The position numbers and the translations under genes were made by a program. Positions 9,632-17,176 of a stretch of DNA of 32,896 bases are shown one piece after another. How positions within the stretch are numbered: the first letter of the stretch is position 1; each line of letters begins with the position of its first letter. Origin of the DNA: Nocardiopsis trehalosi NBRC 14201. GTDB lineage: Bacteria; Actinomycetota; Actinomycetes; Streptosporangiales; Streptosporangiaceae. The stretch spans positions 1 through 32,896 of the forward strand of contig NZ_BCRK01000054.1 of the NCBI RefSeq assembly GCF_001552555.1. Direction: 5' to 3'. A model generated the notes under the pieces. It was not told the DNA's origin. It did not search any database and was given only the letters and a program-made list of their open reading frames with translations.

Positions 9632-9670
9632 AAGGCCCCGCGCCGCGGAGTGTTCCGGGGCCGGGGCCTT
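9632..9670 (-). terminator. Hairpin downstream of tRNA-His
   Basis: A nine-base perfect inverted repeat (AAGGCCCCG at 9632-9640 and CGGGGCCTT at 9662-9670) with a GC-rich interior starts 8 bases past the tRNA CCA end. It lacks a U-tract, as is common in actinomycetes. It probably ends tRNA transcription. Confidence 0.65.
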
Positions 9671-9677
9671 GCGAGCG

Positions 9678-9754
9678 TGGGGTGAGTGAGGGGACTTGAA
9701 CCCCCGACATCTTGGACCACAACCAAGTGCTCTGCCAACTGAGCTACACCCACC
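9678..9754 (-). tRNA. tRNA-His (anticodon GTG)
   Basis: The cloverleaf is complete: acceptor GTGGGTG pairs with CACTCAC, the D arm begins TAGCTCAG, the anticodon stem CTTGG/CCAAG encloses TTGTGGT (anticodon GTG), and the T arm is GGGGG-TTCAAGT-CCCCT. The extra G at -1 (position 9754) faces C73, the hallmark of tRNA-His, and the CCA end is encoded (9680-9678). It lies downstream of orn on the same strand. Confidence 0.98.
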
Positions 9755-9799
9755 ATGACCGCCGGTCCGGACGGAGATCCGGCCCTGCGTTCATCGAAG

Positions 9800-9805
9800 A
9801 GTCTA
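9800..9805 (-). promoter_or_regulatory. Candidate -10 element for tRNA-His
   Basis: TAGACT on the minus strand fits the actinomycete TAGNNT -10 and lies about 46 bases before the mature tRNA 5' end. No good -35 sits at normal spacing (CTGACG is about 21 bases upstream). It lies just past the orn stop, so readthrough from orn is the alternative. Confidence 0.35.
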
Positions 9806-9828
9806 GCGGACGCGGACGAGTGGTTCCG

Positions 9829-10470
9829 TCAGTTTTCGGCGCGGTCGCGCTCGGGCGAGGAGATCGCGCCGGTGCCGCCCGTGGCGACGTCGGCGGCGAT
9901 GGAGCGCGCGGTGGCGCTGTCGGGGCCGGGCGGGGCGACGAACGCGGCGGCCCGGTAGTAGCGCAGCTCCTGGATGGACTCGGTGATGTCGGCGAGGGCC
10001 CGGTGGCCGCCGTGCTTCTCGGGGCTGGCGAAGTAGACGCGCGGGTACCAGCGGCGCAGCAGCTCCTTGATGCTCGACACGTCGACCATGCGGTAGTGCA
10101 GGTGCGCGTCGATCCGCGGCATGTCGCGGGAGATGAACAGCCGGTCGGTGGCGATGGAGTTGCCGCACAGCGGCACCTTGCCGGCCTCGGGGACGTAGCG
10201 CTGGATGTGGGCCAGCACGCGGTCCTCTGCCTCGGCCAGGGTGACGCCGCCGTCGAGTGCGTCGAGCAGCCCCGAGGAGGTGTGCATCTGGGTGACGAAC
10301 TCGCCCATCTGGTCCAGCGCCGACTGCGGGGGCTTGATGACGACGTCGATGCCCTCGTCCAGCTGGTTGAGTTCGCCGTCCGTGATCAGACAGGCCACCT
10401 CGATCAGCGCGTCGTTCGCGAGGTCGAGCCCCGTCATCTCACAGTCGATCCACACCAGGCAGTCGTTCAT
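9829..10470 (-). CDS. orn: Oligoribonuclease (DEDDh 3'-5' exoribonuclease)
   Basis: The protein has 213 residues from ATG 10470, where the family N-terminus begins (CLVWIDCEMTGLD). Exonuclease I carries D and E in WIDCEMTGLD, the second motif includes CGNSIATDRLFISRDMP, and motif III has KHGGHRALADI with the catalytic H and D. Orn degrades 2-5 nt RNAs and linear pGpG, which completes c-di-GMP turnover. A tail of about 30 residues beyond the catalytic core (PPGPDSATARS onwards) is longer than in proteobacterial Orn. The start is set by homology; no strong Shine-Dalgarno is seen. The open frame reaches 10794, but that part is proline/arginine-rich and runs through the hairpin and 3' end of the next gene. 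Confidence 0.97.
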   Translation of the reverse strand: MNDCLVWIDCEMTGLDLANDALIEVACLITDGELNQLDEGIDVVIKPPQSALDQMGEFVTQMHTSSGLLDALDGGVTLAEAEDRVLAHIQRYVPEAGKVPLCGNSIATDRLFISRDMPRIDAHLHYRMVDVSSIKELLRRWYPRVYFASPEKHGGHRALADITESIQELRYYRAAAFVAPPGPDSATARSIAADVATGGTGAISSPERDRAEN

Positions 10471-10526
10471 GGGGGACAGCTTAGGCCGTTCAGCGGGCCG
10501 GGGGCCCCGCCGACCGGACCGGGCCG

Positions 10527-10562
10527 CCGGTGGGGACCGTCCCGGCGGGCGGCCCCCACCGG
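10527..10562 (-). terminator. Hairpin after the DUF2510 gene
   Basis: CCGGTGGGG (10527-10535) pairs with CCCCACCGG (10554-10562), 9 bp perfect, starting just past the stop at 10566. It separates the DUF2510 gene from orn. Confidence 0.55.
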
Positions 10563-10565
10563 GGC

Positions 10566-12239
10566 TCACAGGTCGACGGCGAAGATCTCCCACAGCACGT
10601 CGTAGGTACCGCTGAACTGGAGGTAGGCGCCGCCGACGACGAGCAGGACCGCGGCGAGCACGAAGAACAGCATGCAGCCCATGCAGCCGCCGCACCCGCC
10701 GCGCTTCCTCCGCTTGGGCGGGCGCGGCTGCTCCCACGGCGGACGGCCGCCGGCCGGGCCGCCGTGGGCGCCGGGACCGCCCGGAGCGCCCCACCCGGGG
10801 GGCGGCCCCGCGGGGCCGCGTCCCGGGAACCCGCCCGGCCCGCCGGCCATGGCGGGCGGCGGGTAGCCGCGCACGGTGCCGCGGCCCTGCGGGGCCGGCG
10901 GCTCGGAGCGGCGGCGTCCGCGGCCCTTGGCCGGGGCGGGCGGCGGGGGCGGCTGCTGGCCGCCGTAGGGGGTGAAGCCCCCGGGGCCGGGGCCCGGCGG
11001 CGGATAGCCGGGGCCGGCCTGCTGCCCGAAGGGCTGCTGGGGGCCCGAGTGCGGGGTGAACGGGGGCTGCGGCCCGCTCTGCGGGCGCGGGGGCGAGGCC
11101 GGGCCGCCCTGCTGCGGGCCGGAGGGCGCCGCCGACGGGTAGGGCGGCGGGAAACCGCCGTCCTGCGGGGCGGGGTAGGGCGGCGGCTGCGGACCGGAGG
11201 GGGACGCCGGGGCGCCGCCGGCCGCGGCGCCACCGGCGAGGGCGGCCCCGCCCTCGGGGGCGGCCGGTCCGGCGGGCCGCTCGGCGGCTGCCTTGGCCTC
11301 CTCGGCGCGGCGCCGCTCCTCGGCCTCGGCGCGCTTGCGCTGCTCCTCCGCCGCCTGCTTGCGCTGCTCCTCCTGGCGCTGCCGGCGCTCCTCCGCGATC
11401 TCGGAGAAGCCCTCCTTCAGGTCGCCGAGGAGCTTGTTGAGCCGGAAGCCCTTCTTGGGGCCGCCGTCCTCGCCGTCGGCGGCGCCCGCGCCCGCCGGGG
11501 CCGCCGACGCGCCCGCGGTGAACAGCGGGTCGTCGGCGGAGAAGACGGCCGTGCGGGGGGCGTCGCCCGCCCCGCCGGAGGCGGCGGGGGCGCCGGGCGC
11601 GATGTCGGCGGTGGGCTCGTCGTTGCCGCCGAAGGGGTCGGTGCGCAGGGTGGAGGAGGCGGCAGCGGCGCCGCCCATGTCCGCCGTGGGCGCGTCGTCG
11701 TCATCGGGGTCGGCGGCGGGGGAGCGGATGACGCCGGTGATGTCGGCGGTCTGCTCGTCGTCGTCCGACAGCGGGGGGCCGGGCGTGCCGGGCACGGTCG
11801 CCTCGCCGCGCGCGGGGGACGGGCCGCCGACCGGGTCGAACCGCATGGTGGCGCCGTCGCTGGCGGGCGGGGCGGCGGGGGGCGGATCGAACCGCATCGT
11901 GCTGGGTTCGTCGGCGGGGGCCGGGGGTTCGGCGGGGGTGGCGTTCTCGCCGGGGCGCGTTCCCCAGGTGGAGGGGTCGATGCGCATGGTGCTGGGTTCG
12001 TCGGCGGGGGCCGGGGCGCCGCCGGGCGCCGTGGTCTCGGCCGCGGGGGCCGGCGCGGAGCCGCCGAGGTCGGCGGTCGCCTCGTCGTCGTCGGCGGAGG
12101 CGGGCGCGGCCCCGGACTCGGGCCGGAGGTCGGCCAGCGAGCGGACGTGCCCGGTCCACTCCTCACCGTTCCACCACCGGAGGAGGTCCTCGCCGCCGTG
12201 AGGGTCCGCGTACCAGCCTGGCTCGATCGATCCACCCAT
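10566..12239 (-). CDS. DUF2510 membrane protein with repeated Thr/Asp linear motifs and proline-rich region
   Basis: The protein has about 557 residues from ATG 12239. Residues 1-45 form a DUF2510 domain (EPGWYADPHGGEDLLRWWNGEEWTG). A disordered acidic part follows with two alternating short motifs: TADL/I/M after acidic residues (four copies) and S/TTMR-I/F-DP or STLRTDP (four copies). Next is a charged coiled coil of about 60 residues (LLGDLKEGFSEIAEERRQRQ onwards), then some 200 residues of Pro/Gly. The C-terminus has a basic patch, a cysteine cluster (CGGCMGCM) and one membrane helix before a short tail, so most of the protein is probably cytoplasmic. DUF2510 has no known activity. The start is set by the domain; no clear Shine-Dalgarno is seen. 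Confidence 0.85.
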   Translation of the reverse strand: MGGSIEPGWYADPHGGEDLLRWWNGEEWTGHVRSLADLRPESGAAPASADDDEATADLGGSAPAPAAETTAPGGAPAPADEPSTMRIDPSTWGTRPGENATPAEPPAPADEPSTMRFDPPPAAPPASDGATMRFDPVGGPSPARGEATVPGTPGPPLSDDDEQTADITGVIRSPAADPDDDDAPTADMGGAAAASSTLRTDPFGGNDEPTADIAPGAPAASGGAGDAPRTAVFSADDPLFTAGASAAPAGAGAADGEDGGPKKGFRLNKLLGDLKEGFSEIAEERRQRQEEQRKQAAEEQRKRAEAEERRRAEEAKAAAERPAGPAAPEGGAALAGGAAAGGAPASPSGPQPPPYPAPQDGGFPPPYPSAAPSGPQQGGPASPPRPQSGPQPPFTPHSGPQQPFGQQAGPGYPPPGPGPGGFTPYGGQQPPPPPAPAKGRGRRRSEPPAPQGRGTVRGYPPPAMAGGPGGFPGRGPAGPPPGWGAPGGPGAHGGPAGGRPPWEQPRPPKRRKRGGCGGCMGCMLFFVLAAVLLVVGGAYLQFSGTYDVLWEIFAVDL

Positions 12240-12283
12240 GGCGCACAGACTAAGGGGTCCGTGGAGCGCCGACGACCTCCCGC

Positions 12284-12305
12284 CCGGCCCCCGCACGGGG
12301 GCCGG
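12284..12305 (-). terminator. Hairpin after the amidase-like gene
   Basis: CCGGCCCCC (12284-12292) and GGGGGCCGG (12297-12305) form a 9-bp stem with a 4-base loop, 11 bases past the stop at 12316 and before the DUF2510 start. Confidence 0.65.
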
Positions 12306-12315
12306 CGCGGCCCGC

Positions 12316-12963
12316 TCAGGACCCGGCGACCCTGGCGTACGGGCGGTCGCCGTTGCCCCCGCTGCCGACCCGGGGGAGCGGGGCCGACGCCGTCGGCGCC
12401 GCCGGTGCGGCCGTGCCGAGGATGCGCGCGGGGGAGATCGCCCCGGGCCCGCCGGCGTGCGCGCCGGGCACCTGCGAGTGGCCGAAGTGGCCCCCGCGCG
12501 CCCAGGCGTGCTCGTCGCCGCCGGTCCCGACGAGGACGGGCATCGCCGGGGGTGCGCCGGCCGGCCAGCGGCGCGGGACCCCCCAGGAGTCGAGCCAGCG
12601 CAGGATCGGGGCGAGCCCGGCCATGGGGGTCTCGGTGAAGGGCGACCACGCGTGGCCGAGGACGCGCACGACGACGCACACGCGGCCCTCGCGGGCGCGG
12701 TCCGCGCCGACCGCGGTGAGCTGGCCGGCCGCCGGGACGGTGGCGGGCAGCAGCTGCACGGTCTCCCCGCTGAGGGGGTTCCACACGAGGTGGGCGTGGG
12801 CGCCGTCGGCGATGAGGCGCTGGGCGACCGCGCGGGCGGACAGCGCCCGGGGGTCGGACTCCGTGGTCAGCCACACGCACCTGGGTGCCCCTCCGCGGAG
12901 GACCGCGCCGTCGGGGACGGGGCAGCGGACGCGCCCGGCGCCCGGCATCCACGCGTTGGCCAC
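12316..12963 (-). CDS. Amidase_2-like protein, probably catalytically dead
   Basis: The protein has 215 residues from GTG 12963, preceded by GGAAAGG at 8 bases; an in-frame ATG at 13032 is possible but has no better site. The layout recalls peptidoglycan amidase/PGRP folds. CVWLTTESDP (29-38) stands where active enzymes have IHHT or HTTE; ADGAHAHLVWNPLSGETVQLLPAT (52-75) matches the substrate-strand region; and GGHFGHSQVP (157-166) matches the H-x-GHSQVP loop, but the following Asp of the usual DPG is replaced (GGPG). The first zinc His (Leu32) and the Asp ligand region are therefore missing. It has no signal peptide or wall-binding repeat. Family assignment is by motif memory; a non-catalytic ligand-binding role is inference. 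Confidence 0.7.
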   Translation of the reverse strand: MANAWMPGAGRVRCPVPDGAVLRGGAPRCVWLTTESDPRALSARAVAQRLIADGAHAHLVWNPLSGETVQLLPATVPAAGQLTAVGADRAREGRVCVVVRVLGHAWSPFTETPMAGLAPILRWLDSWGVPRRWPAGAPPAMPVLVGTGGDEHAWARGGHFGHSQVPGAHAGGPGAISPARILGTAAPAAPTASAPLPRVGSGGNGDRPYARVAGS

Positions 12964-13146
12964 GGCAGCCACCTTTCCGATCGCCGACCTGTCGCACCCC
13001 TTTGAGTACGCGAATCCGTCTCTCAAGTCCATAGGGGGAGGCAGTGGGGCAAGGGGGATCTATCCGTCACGCGGCATCGTGACGGCGCGCGCCGGATCGG
13101 GGGCGGAGCGTCTCCGGGCACCGGGCGCGCCGCCCCCGCCGCGCCC

Positions 13147-14907
13147 TCAGCCGCCGTCCCCCTCCTCCGGGGTGTCGAGCCGCTGGGCGAACGCGCGGAG
13201 GAAGATGTCGCCGATCTCGGTGGGGTCCTCCGTGGTGTACGCCTCGCCGCCGGTCGCCTCCGCGATCCGCTGCAGCGGGGCGGGGTCGATGTCGGGCCCG
13301 AACGCGATGGTGAACACCGGGATGGGCCGCTCCACCGACGACTCCTGCTCGATCGTGGAGATGAGCTCGTCGATGTCGATGCTGTCGGGGTCGTCGTTGT
13401 TGCCGTCGGTCAGCATCAGGATCGCGTTGATGCGGTCCGACTTGTAGGAGCGCGACATCTCCCGGAACGCGGCGAGGTAGGTGTCGTAGAGCCCGGTGTC
13501 GCCGTCCGGGCGGGGCTCCATGCCGGCCAGCGCGGCGGCGATGGCGTCCTTGTGCGTCCCGCCCTCGGCGTCGGCGGTCAGCTCCCGCACCGGCAGCAGT
13601 TCGCGGTAGTCGAGGTCGTTGTTGATCCGCACGGAGAACTGCCACAGGCCGAGCTCGGAGTCCTCGGGGAACATGTCCAGGCCCTCGGTGGCGGCGGCGG
13701 TGGTCACCTGCATCCGGTTCATCTCGGTGCCGGGCACGGGCTCCAGCATGGAGCCGGAGATGTCCACGATCGTCAGCAGCCGGGTGTCGAGCTTGAGCTG
13801 GTTCCACGCCTGGGCGAGCTGCTGCACCGACCGGGTGGAGGGGGTGGGCAGCGCGGCGGGCGCCTCGGCGCGGAACCCGGCCTCCTCGGTCAGCACGTCG
13901 GCGTCGGCGGCGCCGTCCGCGGTGCGGAACCCGTTGTCGGTGAGGGTGCGCTGGGCGGCGTCGCGGGTGAGGGCCTCGCGGAGCAGTTCGGCGGCGCGCG
14001 TCTCCACCGGGTCGGTCGTGCGCACCAGGTAGGGGTAGTCGAGCGTGTAGGTGCCGCCCTCGGGGTAGCCGACGCGGGCCGGCGCGTCGGGGTGGTCCGC
14101 GTTGTGGCGCCAGGCGGCCTGCTCGGAGCAGACGAGGTAGCCGGAGCCGGCGTCCTCGCCCAGCGCGGCGAACGCCGCCTCCTTGTCGGGGGTGACGCCC
14201 TGCTGGAGGGCCTGGAGGGCGGCGACCAGCTGGGGGCGGCCCTCCTCCTCGTCGCCGATGGCGCCGGAGATCAGCGCGAGCGTGGCCATGCCGGAGGAGC
14301 TGCGGATCGGGTCGACCAGGCGCACCTCGGAGGTCGGCGCGCCGGTGGGGGCCGAGGTCGGCACCAGCGCCTCCCACGACGGGCGGTCCTCCTCGGCCGC
14401 CCCGCCGTCGGCCGGCTGGGCGAGGACGAGCGGGGACGTCGCGACGGAGGTGCCGGTGTCGGTGAGCCCGGCGGCGCCCGCGTCCTCGCCGACGAGGTTG
14501 GGCCACAGCGAGGAGTCCGGGATCCATACATCGGAGTCGGTGTCGCCCATGGTCGGCCCGGCGCCGGTGATGCCGTAGGTGACGTTGGCGGAGTCCATCG
14601 CGGCCACCTCGGCGGTGACGCAGCGGCCGTCGACGGTGTGCTCGGCGGAGTTGAACGCGGTCGCGATGTCGTCCATGGCCGGGGCGAGTTCGGGGCTGAC
14701 GGCGACGCTCAGCGCGATCGCCTCGCCGCCGCACCCGTCCCGGGTGTCGAACAGGTACCAGCCGGTCGCGCCCAGGCCGAGCACGATGGCGACGGCCGCC
14801 GCCAGGGCCGCGATCGCGCCGCCCCGGCCGCGCCGGCGCCGTCCGCCGGAGCGCCGCCGCGCGGCGCGCCCGTCCTCGTCGTCGTGTCTGTCGCGGTGGC
14901 GTCCCAA
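13147..14907 (-). CDS. Membrane-anchored substrate-binding-like / vWA protein with intact MIDAS
   Basis: The start was taken as TTG 14907 (586 residues), because GAGGA lies 5 bases before it and the product then begins LGRHRDRH, like its paralogue (GRHRIPSR); GTG 14919 upstream lacks a ribosome site but is possible. An Arg-rich cytoplasmic head is followed by a membrane anchor (AIAALAAAVAIVLGLGATGWYLF). Next comes an extracellular periplasmic-binding-like domain (LSVAVSPELAPAMDDIATAFN, DVWIPDSSLW, SPLVLAQP) and a C-terminal vWA domain of about 200 residues. The metal site is complete: DISGSM, TGLYDTYLAAF and LTDGNNDD. These proteins are thought to act as ligand-sensing or adhesive surface factors; the true ligand is unknown. 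Confidence 0.88.
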   Translation of the reverse strand: MGRHRDRHDDEDGRAARRRSGGRRRRGRGGAIAALAAAVAIVLGLGATGWYLFDTRDGCGGEAIALSVAVSPELAPAMDDIATAFNSAEHTVDGRCVTAEVAAMDSANVTYGITGAGPTMGDTDSDVWIPDSSLWPNLVGEDAGAAGLTDTGTSVATSPLVLAQPADGGAAEEDRPSWEALVPTSAPTGAPTSEVRLVDPIRSSSGMATLALISGAIGDEEEGRPQLVAALQALQQGVTPDKEAAFAALGEDAGSGYLVCSEQAAWRHNADHPDAPARVGYPEGGTYTLDYPYLVRTTDPVETRAAELLREALTRDAAQRTLTDNGFRTADGAADADVLTEEAGFRAEAPAALPTPSTRSVQQLAQAWNQLKLDTRLLTIVDISGSMLEPVPGTEMNRMQVTTAAATEGLDMFPEDSELGLWQFSVRINNDLDYRELLPVRELTADAEGGTHKDAIAAALAGMEPRPDGDTGLYDTYLAAFREMSRSYKSDRINAILMLTDGNNDDPDSIDIDELISTIEQESSVERPIPVFTIAFGPDIDPAPLQRIAEATGGEAYTTEDPTEIGDIFLRAFAQRLDTPEEGDGG

Positions 14908-14969
14908 GGCTGTCCTCACGGGTGGTGTGGTGTGACCTGAGCAGGGTGTAGGTCGGAACGGTACGTGAA

Positions 14970-14989
14970 CCGGTCCCGCGGGGGACCGG
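14970..14989. repeat. Short perfect inverted repeat upstream of the vWA gene
   Basis: CCGGTCCC (14970-14977) and GGGACCGG (14982-14989) form an 8-bp stem with a 4-base loop, 63 bases before the 14907 start and after the terminator of the upstream vWA gene. It may be a second terminator hairpin, an operator, or a leader structure. Confidence 0.4.
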
Positions 14990-15085
14990 GGGGTGGGGCG
15001 GCGCCGGACGGGCCGGAAACCGGCGCGCCGGGAGGTCCGGGCCCGCGGACGCGGGGCGGCGGCGGGTGCGGGGCCGCCGGGCCGG

Positions 15086-15142
15086 TCCGCGCCCCGCCCG
15101 CACCGTTACCGGATCGTGATGGGGGTGGGGGCGGGGCGCGGA
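15086..15142 (-). terminator. Long-stem hairpin immediately after the degenerate vWA gene
   Basis: TCCGCGCCCCGCCC (15086-15099) and GGGCGGGGCGCGGA (15129-15142) pair over 14 bp without mismatch around a 29-base loop. It begins 3 bases beyond the stop at 15146, which places it as the transcription end of that gene. Confidence 0.65.
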
Positions 15143-15145
15143 GCG

Positions 15146-16852
15146 TCACTCCTCGCAGTCGGGGACGCAGAGCCGGCGGGAGATCGAGCTGAGGAAGATG
15201 TCGCCGATCTCGCCGGGATCGTCGGTCACCGAGAGCGTGCCGCTGGTGGCGGCGGCGACCTCGGCCAGCTCCGCCCGCTCCGGCTGCTCGCCGAAGGCGA
15301 TGACGAAGAGCGTCACCGGCTGCTCGGGGTCGAACCGGTCCTGCAACTCCGCGACCAGCTCGTCGTGCGAGATGTCGCTGGAGCCGCCGTCGCGGCCGGC
15401 GGTGAGCACGATGACGCTGTTGATCTTGTCCCGGTCGTAGGCGCGCTGCACCTCCTCATAGGCGGCGAGGATGTTGTCGTAGAGCCGGGAGCCGCCGCCC
15501 TCCACCCCGATGTCCTCGGTCAGGGCGTCCAGCTCCTCGCGGCGGGTCGTCCCGTTGTCCTGGTCGGCGGCGCCGAGCCGGCCGAGGCCCTCGACCTCCT
15601 CGCGGCCGCGCTCGCCCAGTTCGTCCGACATCAGCCACAGGCCCAGGTCGGTGTCGTCGGGGAACAGCGACAGCCCCAGCCGCGCGGCGTCCTTGGCGAC
15701 CTCCATCCGGCTGGGGCCGCCGTTGAGATCGGCCGCCATGTGCTCCGACACGTCGGCCAGCACCAGCGACCGGGACGGCATGGACAGCCGGTTCCAGTCG
15801 TCCAGCGCGGTGAGCAGCGCGTCCCCGGTCAGGTCGTCGTGGGTCTCGGGCGGCGCGGTGGTGATGCCCTCGCGGCCCTGGAGCGACGCCGACGCGGTGC
15901 CGTCCGGCTCGCGGAAGCCGAGGCCGCGCAGCTGCTCGCGGTAGGACTCGCCCTGGAGGATGGTGAAGAGGTCGTCGGCCGCCGCGCGCATCCGCTCGTC
16001 GTCGCCGGTGGAGACGAACGGGTAGTCGAGGGCGACCGTCCCCTCGCGCGGGTACAGCGCCTCCAGCGGGGTCTCGGGTCCGCTGTCGTTGTAGCGGACC
16101 ACCGCCTGCTCGGGCACGACCGCCAGCGGCGTCGCCCCGGACGGCGCCGGGTAGGCGCCGGCCAGGTCGATCTCGCCGAAGGCGGTGTCGGGCTGGGCGT
16201 CGCGCACGAAGTCGGTCATGGCGGTGTCGGCGGCGTCGCCGGTGCCCAGGCTCTGCCGCACGGCGTACATCGCCGCCATCCCGTCCACCCCGCGGTTGGG
16301 GTCGACCATGACCAGCGGCCGGTCGGCGGCGCGCTCCTCGGGCAGCACCAGGTCCCACGACGCGTCGTCGGGGGCGGGGAGGCCCTCGGCGCCGCGCGGC
16401 GCGGCGAGGACCACCGGTGACCGGGCCAGCGAGCGCGGCTCGGTCTCGATGGTGCGGGCGCCGGTCTCGGAGACCCGGGTCAGCTCCACCCACGCCGAGG
16501 ACTCGGGCACCCACACATCGGGGGCGATCGCGGAGCCGCCGGAGGCCCCGCCCGACAGCTCGGTCATGATGCGGTGCGGCGCCATCTCCCCGGCCTGGGC
16601 CAGGACGCAGGTCCCGGAGTACTCGCGGCCGGCGTCGTTGAACTCGTCGGCGGCCCGCTGCAGAACGGGGGCGACGCTCAGCACGGAGGCGACGCGCAGG
16701 TAGCGGGTGTCGGCGCACCCGGTGTAGCGGAGCCCCAGGGGCACGGCGACGCTCGCGGCGACGACCAGCCCGACCACCGCGGCGGCGATCCCGAGCGGGG
16801 AGCGCGCCGCGGTGCGGGCACGTGAGGGGATGCGGTGTCGACCGGTGGACAC
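15146..16852 (-). CDS. Membrane-anchored substrate-binding-like / vWA protein with degenerate MIDAS
   Basis: The protein has 568 residues from GTG 16852, with CCGGAG 5 bases upstream. The architecture equals that of the neighbouring paralogue: a basic head (GRHRIPSRARTAARS), one membrane helix (LGIAAAVVGLVVAASVAVPLGL), a binding-protein-like domain (VASVLSVAPVLQRAADEFN, DVWVPESSAWVEL, SPVVLAAP) and a vWA domain. The vWA metal ligands are changed at three places compared with the paralogue: DISGS becomes DVSEH, TGLYD becomes SRLYD, and LTDGNN becomes LTAGRD. The fold should persist but metal-dependent ligand binding probably does not. A short acidic C-terminus contains a Cys pair (RRLCVPDCEE). 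Function is unknown; it may pair with the active paralogue. Confidence 0.88.
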   Translation of the reverse strand: MSTGRHRIPSRARTAARSPLGIAAAVVGLVVAASVAVPLGLRYTGCADTRYLRVASVLSVAPVLQRAADEFNDAGREYSGTCVLAQAGEMAPHRIMTELSGGASGGSAIAPDVWVPESSAWVELTRVSETGARTIETEPRSLARSPVVLAAPRGAEGLPAPDDASWDLVLPEERAADRPLVMVDPNRGVDGMAAMYAVRQSLGTGDAADTAMTDFVRDAQPDTAFGEIDLAGAYPAPSGATPLAVVPEQAVVRYNDSGPETPLEALYPREGTVALDYPFVSTGDDERMRAAADDLFTILQGESYREQLRGLGFREPDGTASASLQGREGITTAPPETHDDLTGDALLTALDDWNRLSMPSRSLVLADVSEHMAADLNGGPSRMEVAKDAARLGLSLFPDDTDLGLWLMSDELGERGREEVEGLGRLGAADQDNGTTRREELDALTEDIGVEGGGSRLYDNILAAYEEVQRAYDRDKINSVIVLTAGRDGGSSDISHDELVAELQDRFDPEQPVTLFVIAFGEQPERAELAEVAAATSGTLSVTDDPGEIGDIFLSSISRRLCVPDCEE

Positions 16853-16889
16853 ATTGACTCCGGGTAGGGGGCGGCGTGTACTGGGCGTG

Positions 16890-16918
16890 ACCTTACTCGC
16901 TGGTAACGCCGGTGAGAA
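16890..16918 (-). promoter_or_regulatory. Candidate promoter of the degenerate vWA gene
   Basis: On the minus strand TTCTCA (16918-16913) and TAAGGT (16895-16890) are spaced by 17 bases, about 40 bases before the GTG at 16852. The -35 overlaps one arm of an inverted repeat, and the spacer contains TGGTAACG (16901-16908). Confidence 0.4.
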
Positions 16919-16954
16919 GAGCGTCACATCCACCGGTGCCGAACCTCTCACCGG
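16909..16954. repeat. Inverted repeat CCGGTGAGA / TCTCACCGG
   Basis: Nine-base perfect arms at 16909-16917 and 16946-16954, with a 28-base gap. The left arm overlaps the candidate -35 of the vWA gene, a typical place for a repressor or activator site. Confidence 0.45.
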
Positions 16955-16955
16955 G

Positions 16956-16976
16956 ATGCCCCGTCTCACGGGGCAT
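16956..16976. repeat. Perfect hairpin ATGCCCCG / CGGGGCAT
   Basis: Eight-base arms and a 5-base loop, directly before the TAGTAT box at 16980-16985 on the plus strand. It lies between two divergent genes, so an operator is more likely than a terminator. Confidence 0.45.
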
Positions 16977-16979
16977 GGC

Positions 16980-16985
16980 TAGTAT
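16980..16985 (+). promoter_or_regulatory. TAGTAT -10-like box
   Basis: TAGTAT fits the actinomycete -10 (TAGNNT). No recognisable -35 is present (the spacer is the hairpin), so an activator-dependent or alternative-sigma promoter is possible. The start codon of the inhibitor gene is about 190 bases downstream, which would give a long leader. Confidence 0.3.
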
Positions 16986-17176
16986 GCGTATTCGGCTCAC
17001 GCCGACACCCCGCGTAGTACGCGTCCGCGCCACCGCGCCGTCGCCCGGACGCTCCGGCCCGGACCCGCCCCACGGGTCCGCCCCCGGCCGGACGCGCGCA
17101 CGCGACCGCGGGGCCCCTGGCACGGCGACCCCCGCCGCGCCCGGACGTCAACACCCGACCTCGAAGAGTGGCGGCC

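Larger units (their letters stand above)
16853..17176. other. 324-base divergent intergenic region with nested inverted repeats
   Basis: It separates the minus-strand vWA gene from the plus-strand protease-inhibitor gene. It holds a promoter candidate for the vWA gene, a 9-bp inverted repeat (16909-16917 with 16946-16954), an 8-bp hairpin (16956-16976) and a TAGTAT -10-like box (16980-16985). The rest (16990-17160) is GC-rich with no recognised gene. Confidence 0.55.

Noticed and set aside
9501-9722. N-terminal extension of zinc-ribbon paralogue B
   Set aside because: It would run through tRNA-His and its hairpin; ATG 9500 has a good ribosome site and matches the paralogue start.
10471-10794. 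N-terminal extension of oligoribonuclease
   Set aside because: It reads through the DUF2510 3' end and terminator; known Orn proteins start at the Met at 10470.
13000-13025. TTGAG...CTCAA inverted repeat before the amidase-like gene
   Set aside because: Arms are only five bases and no promoter fits it; probably chance.
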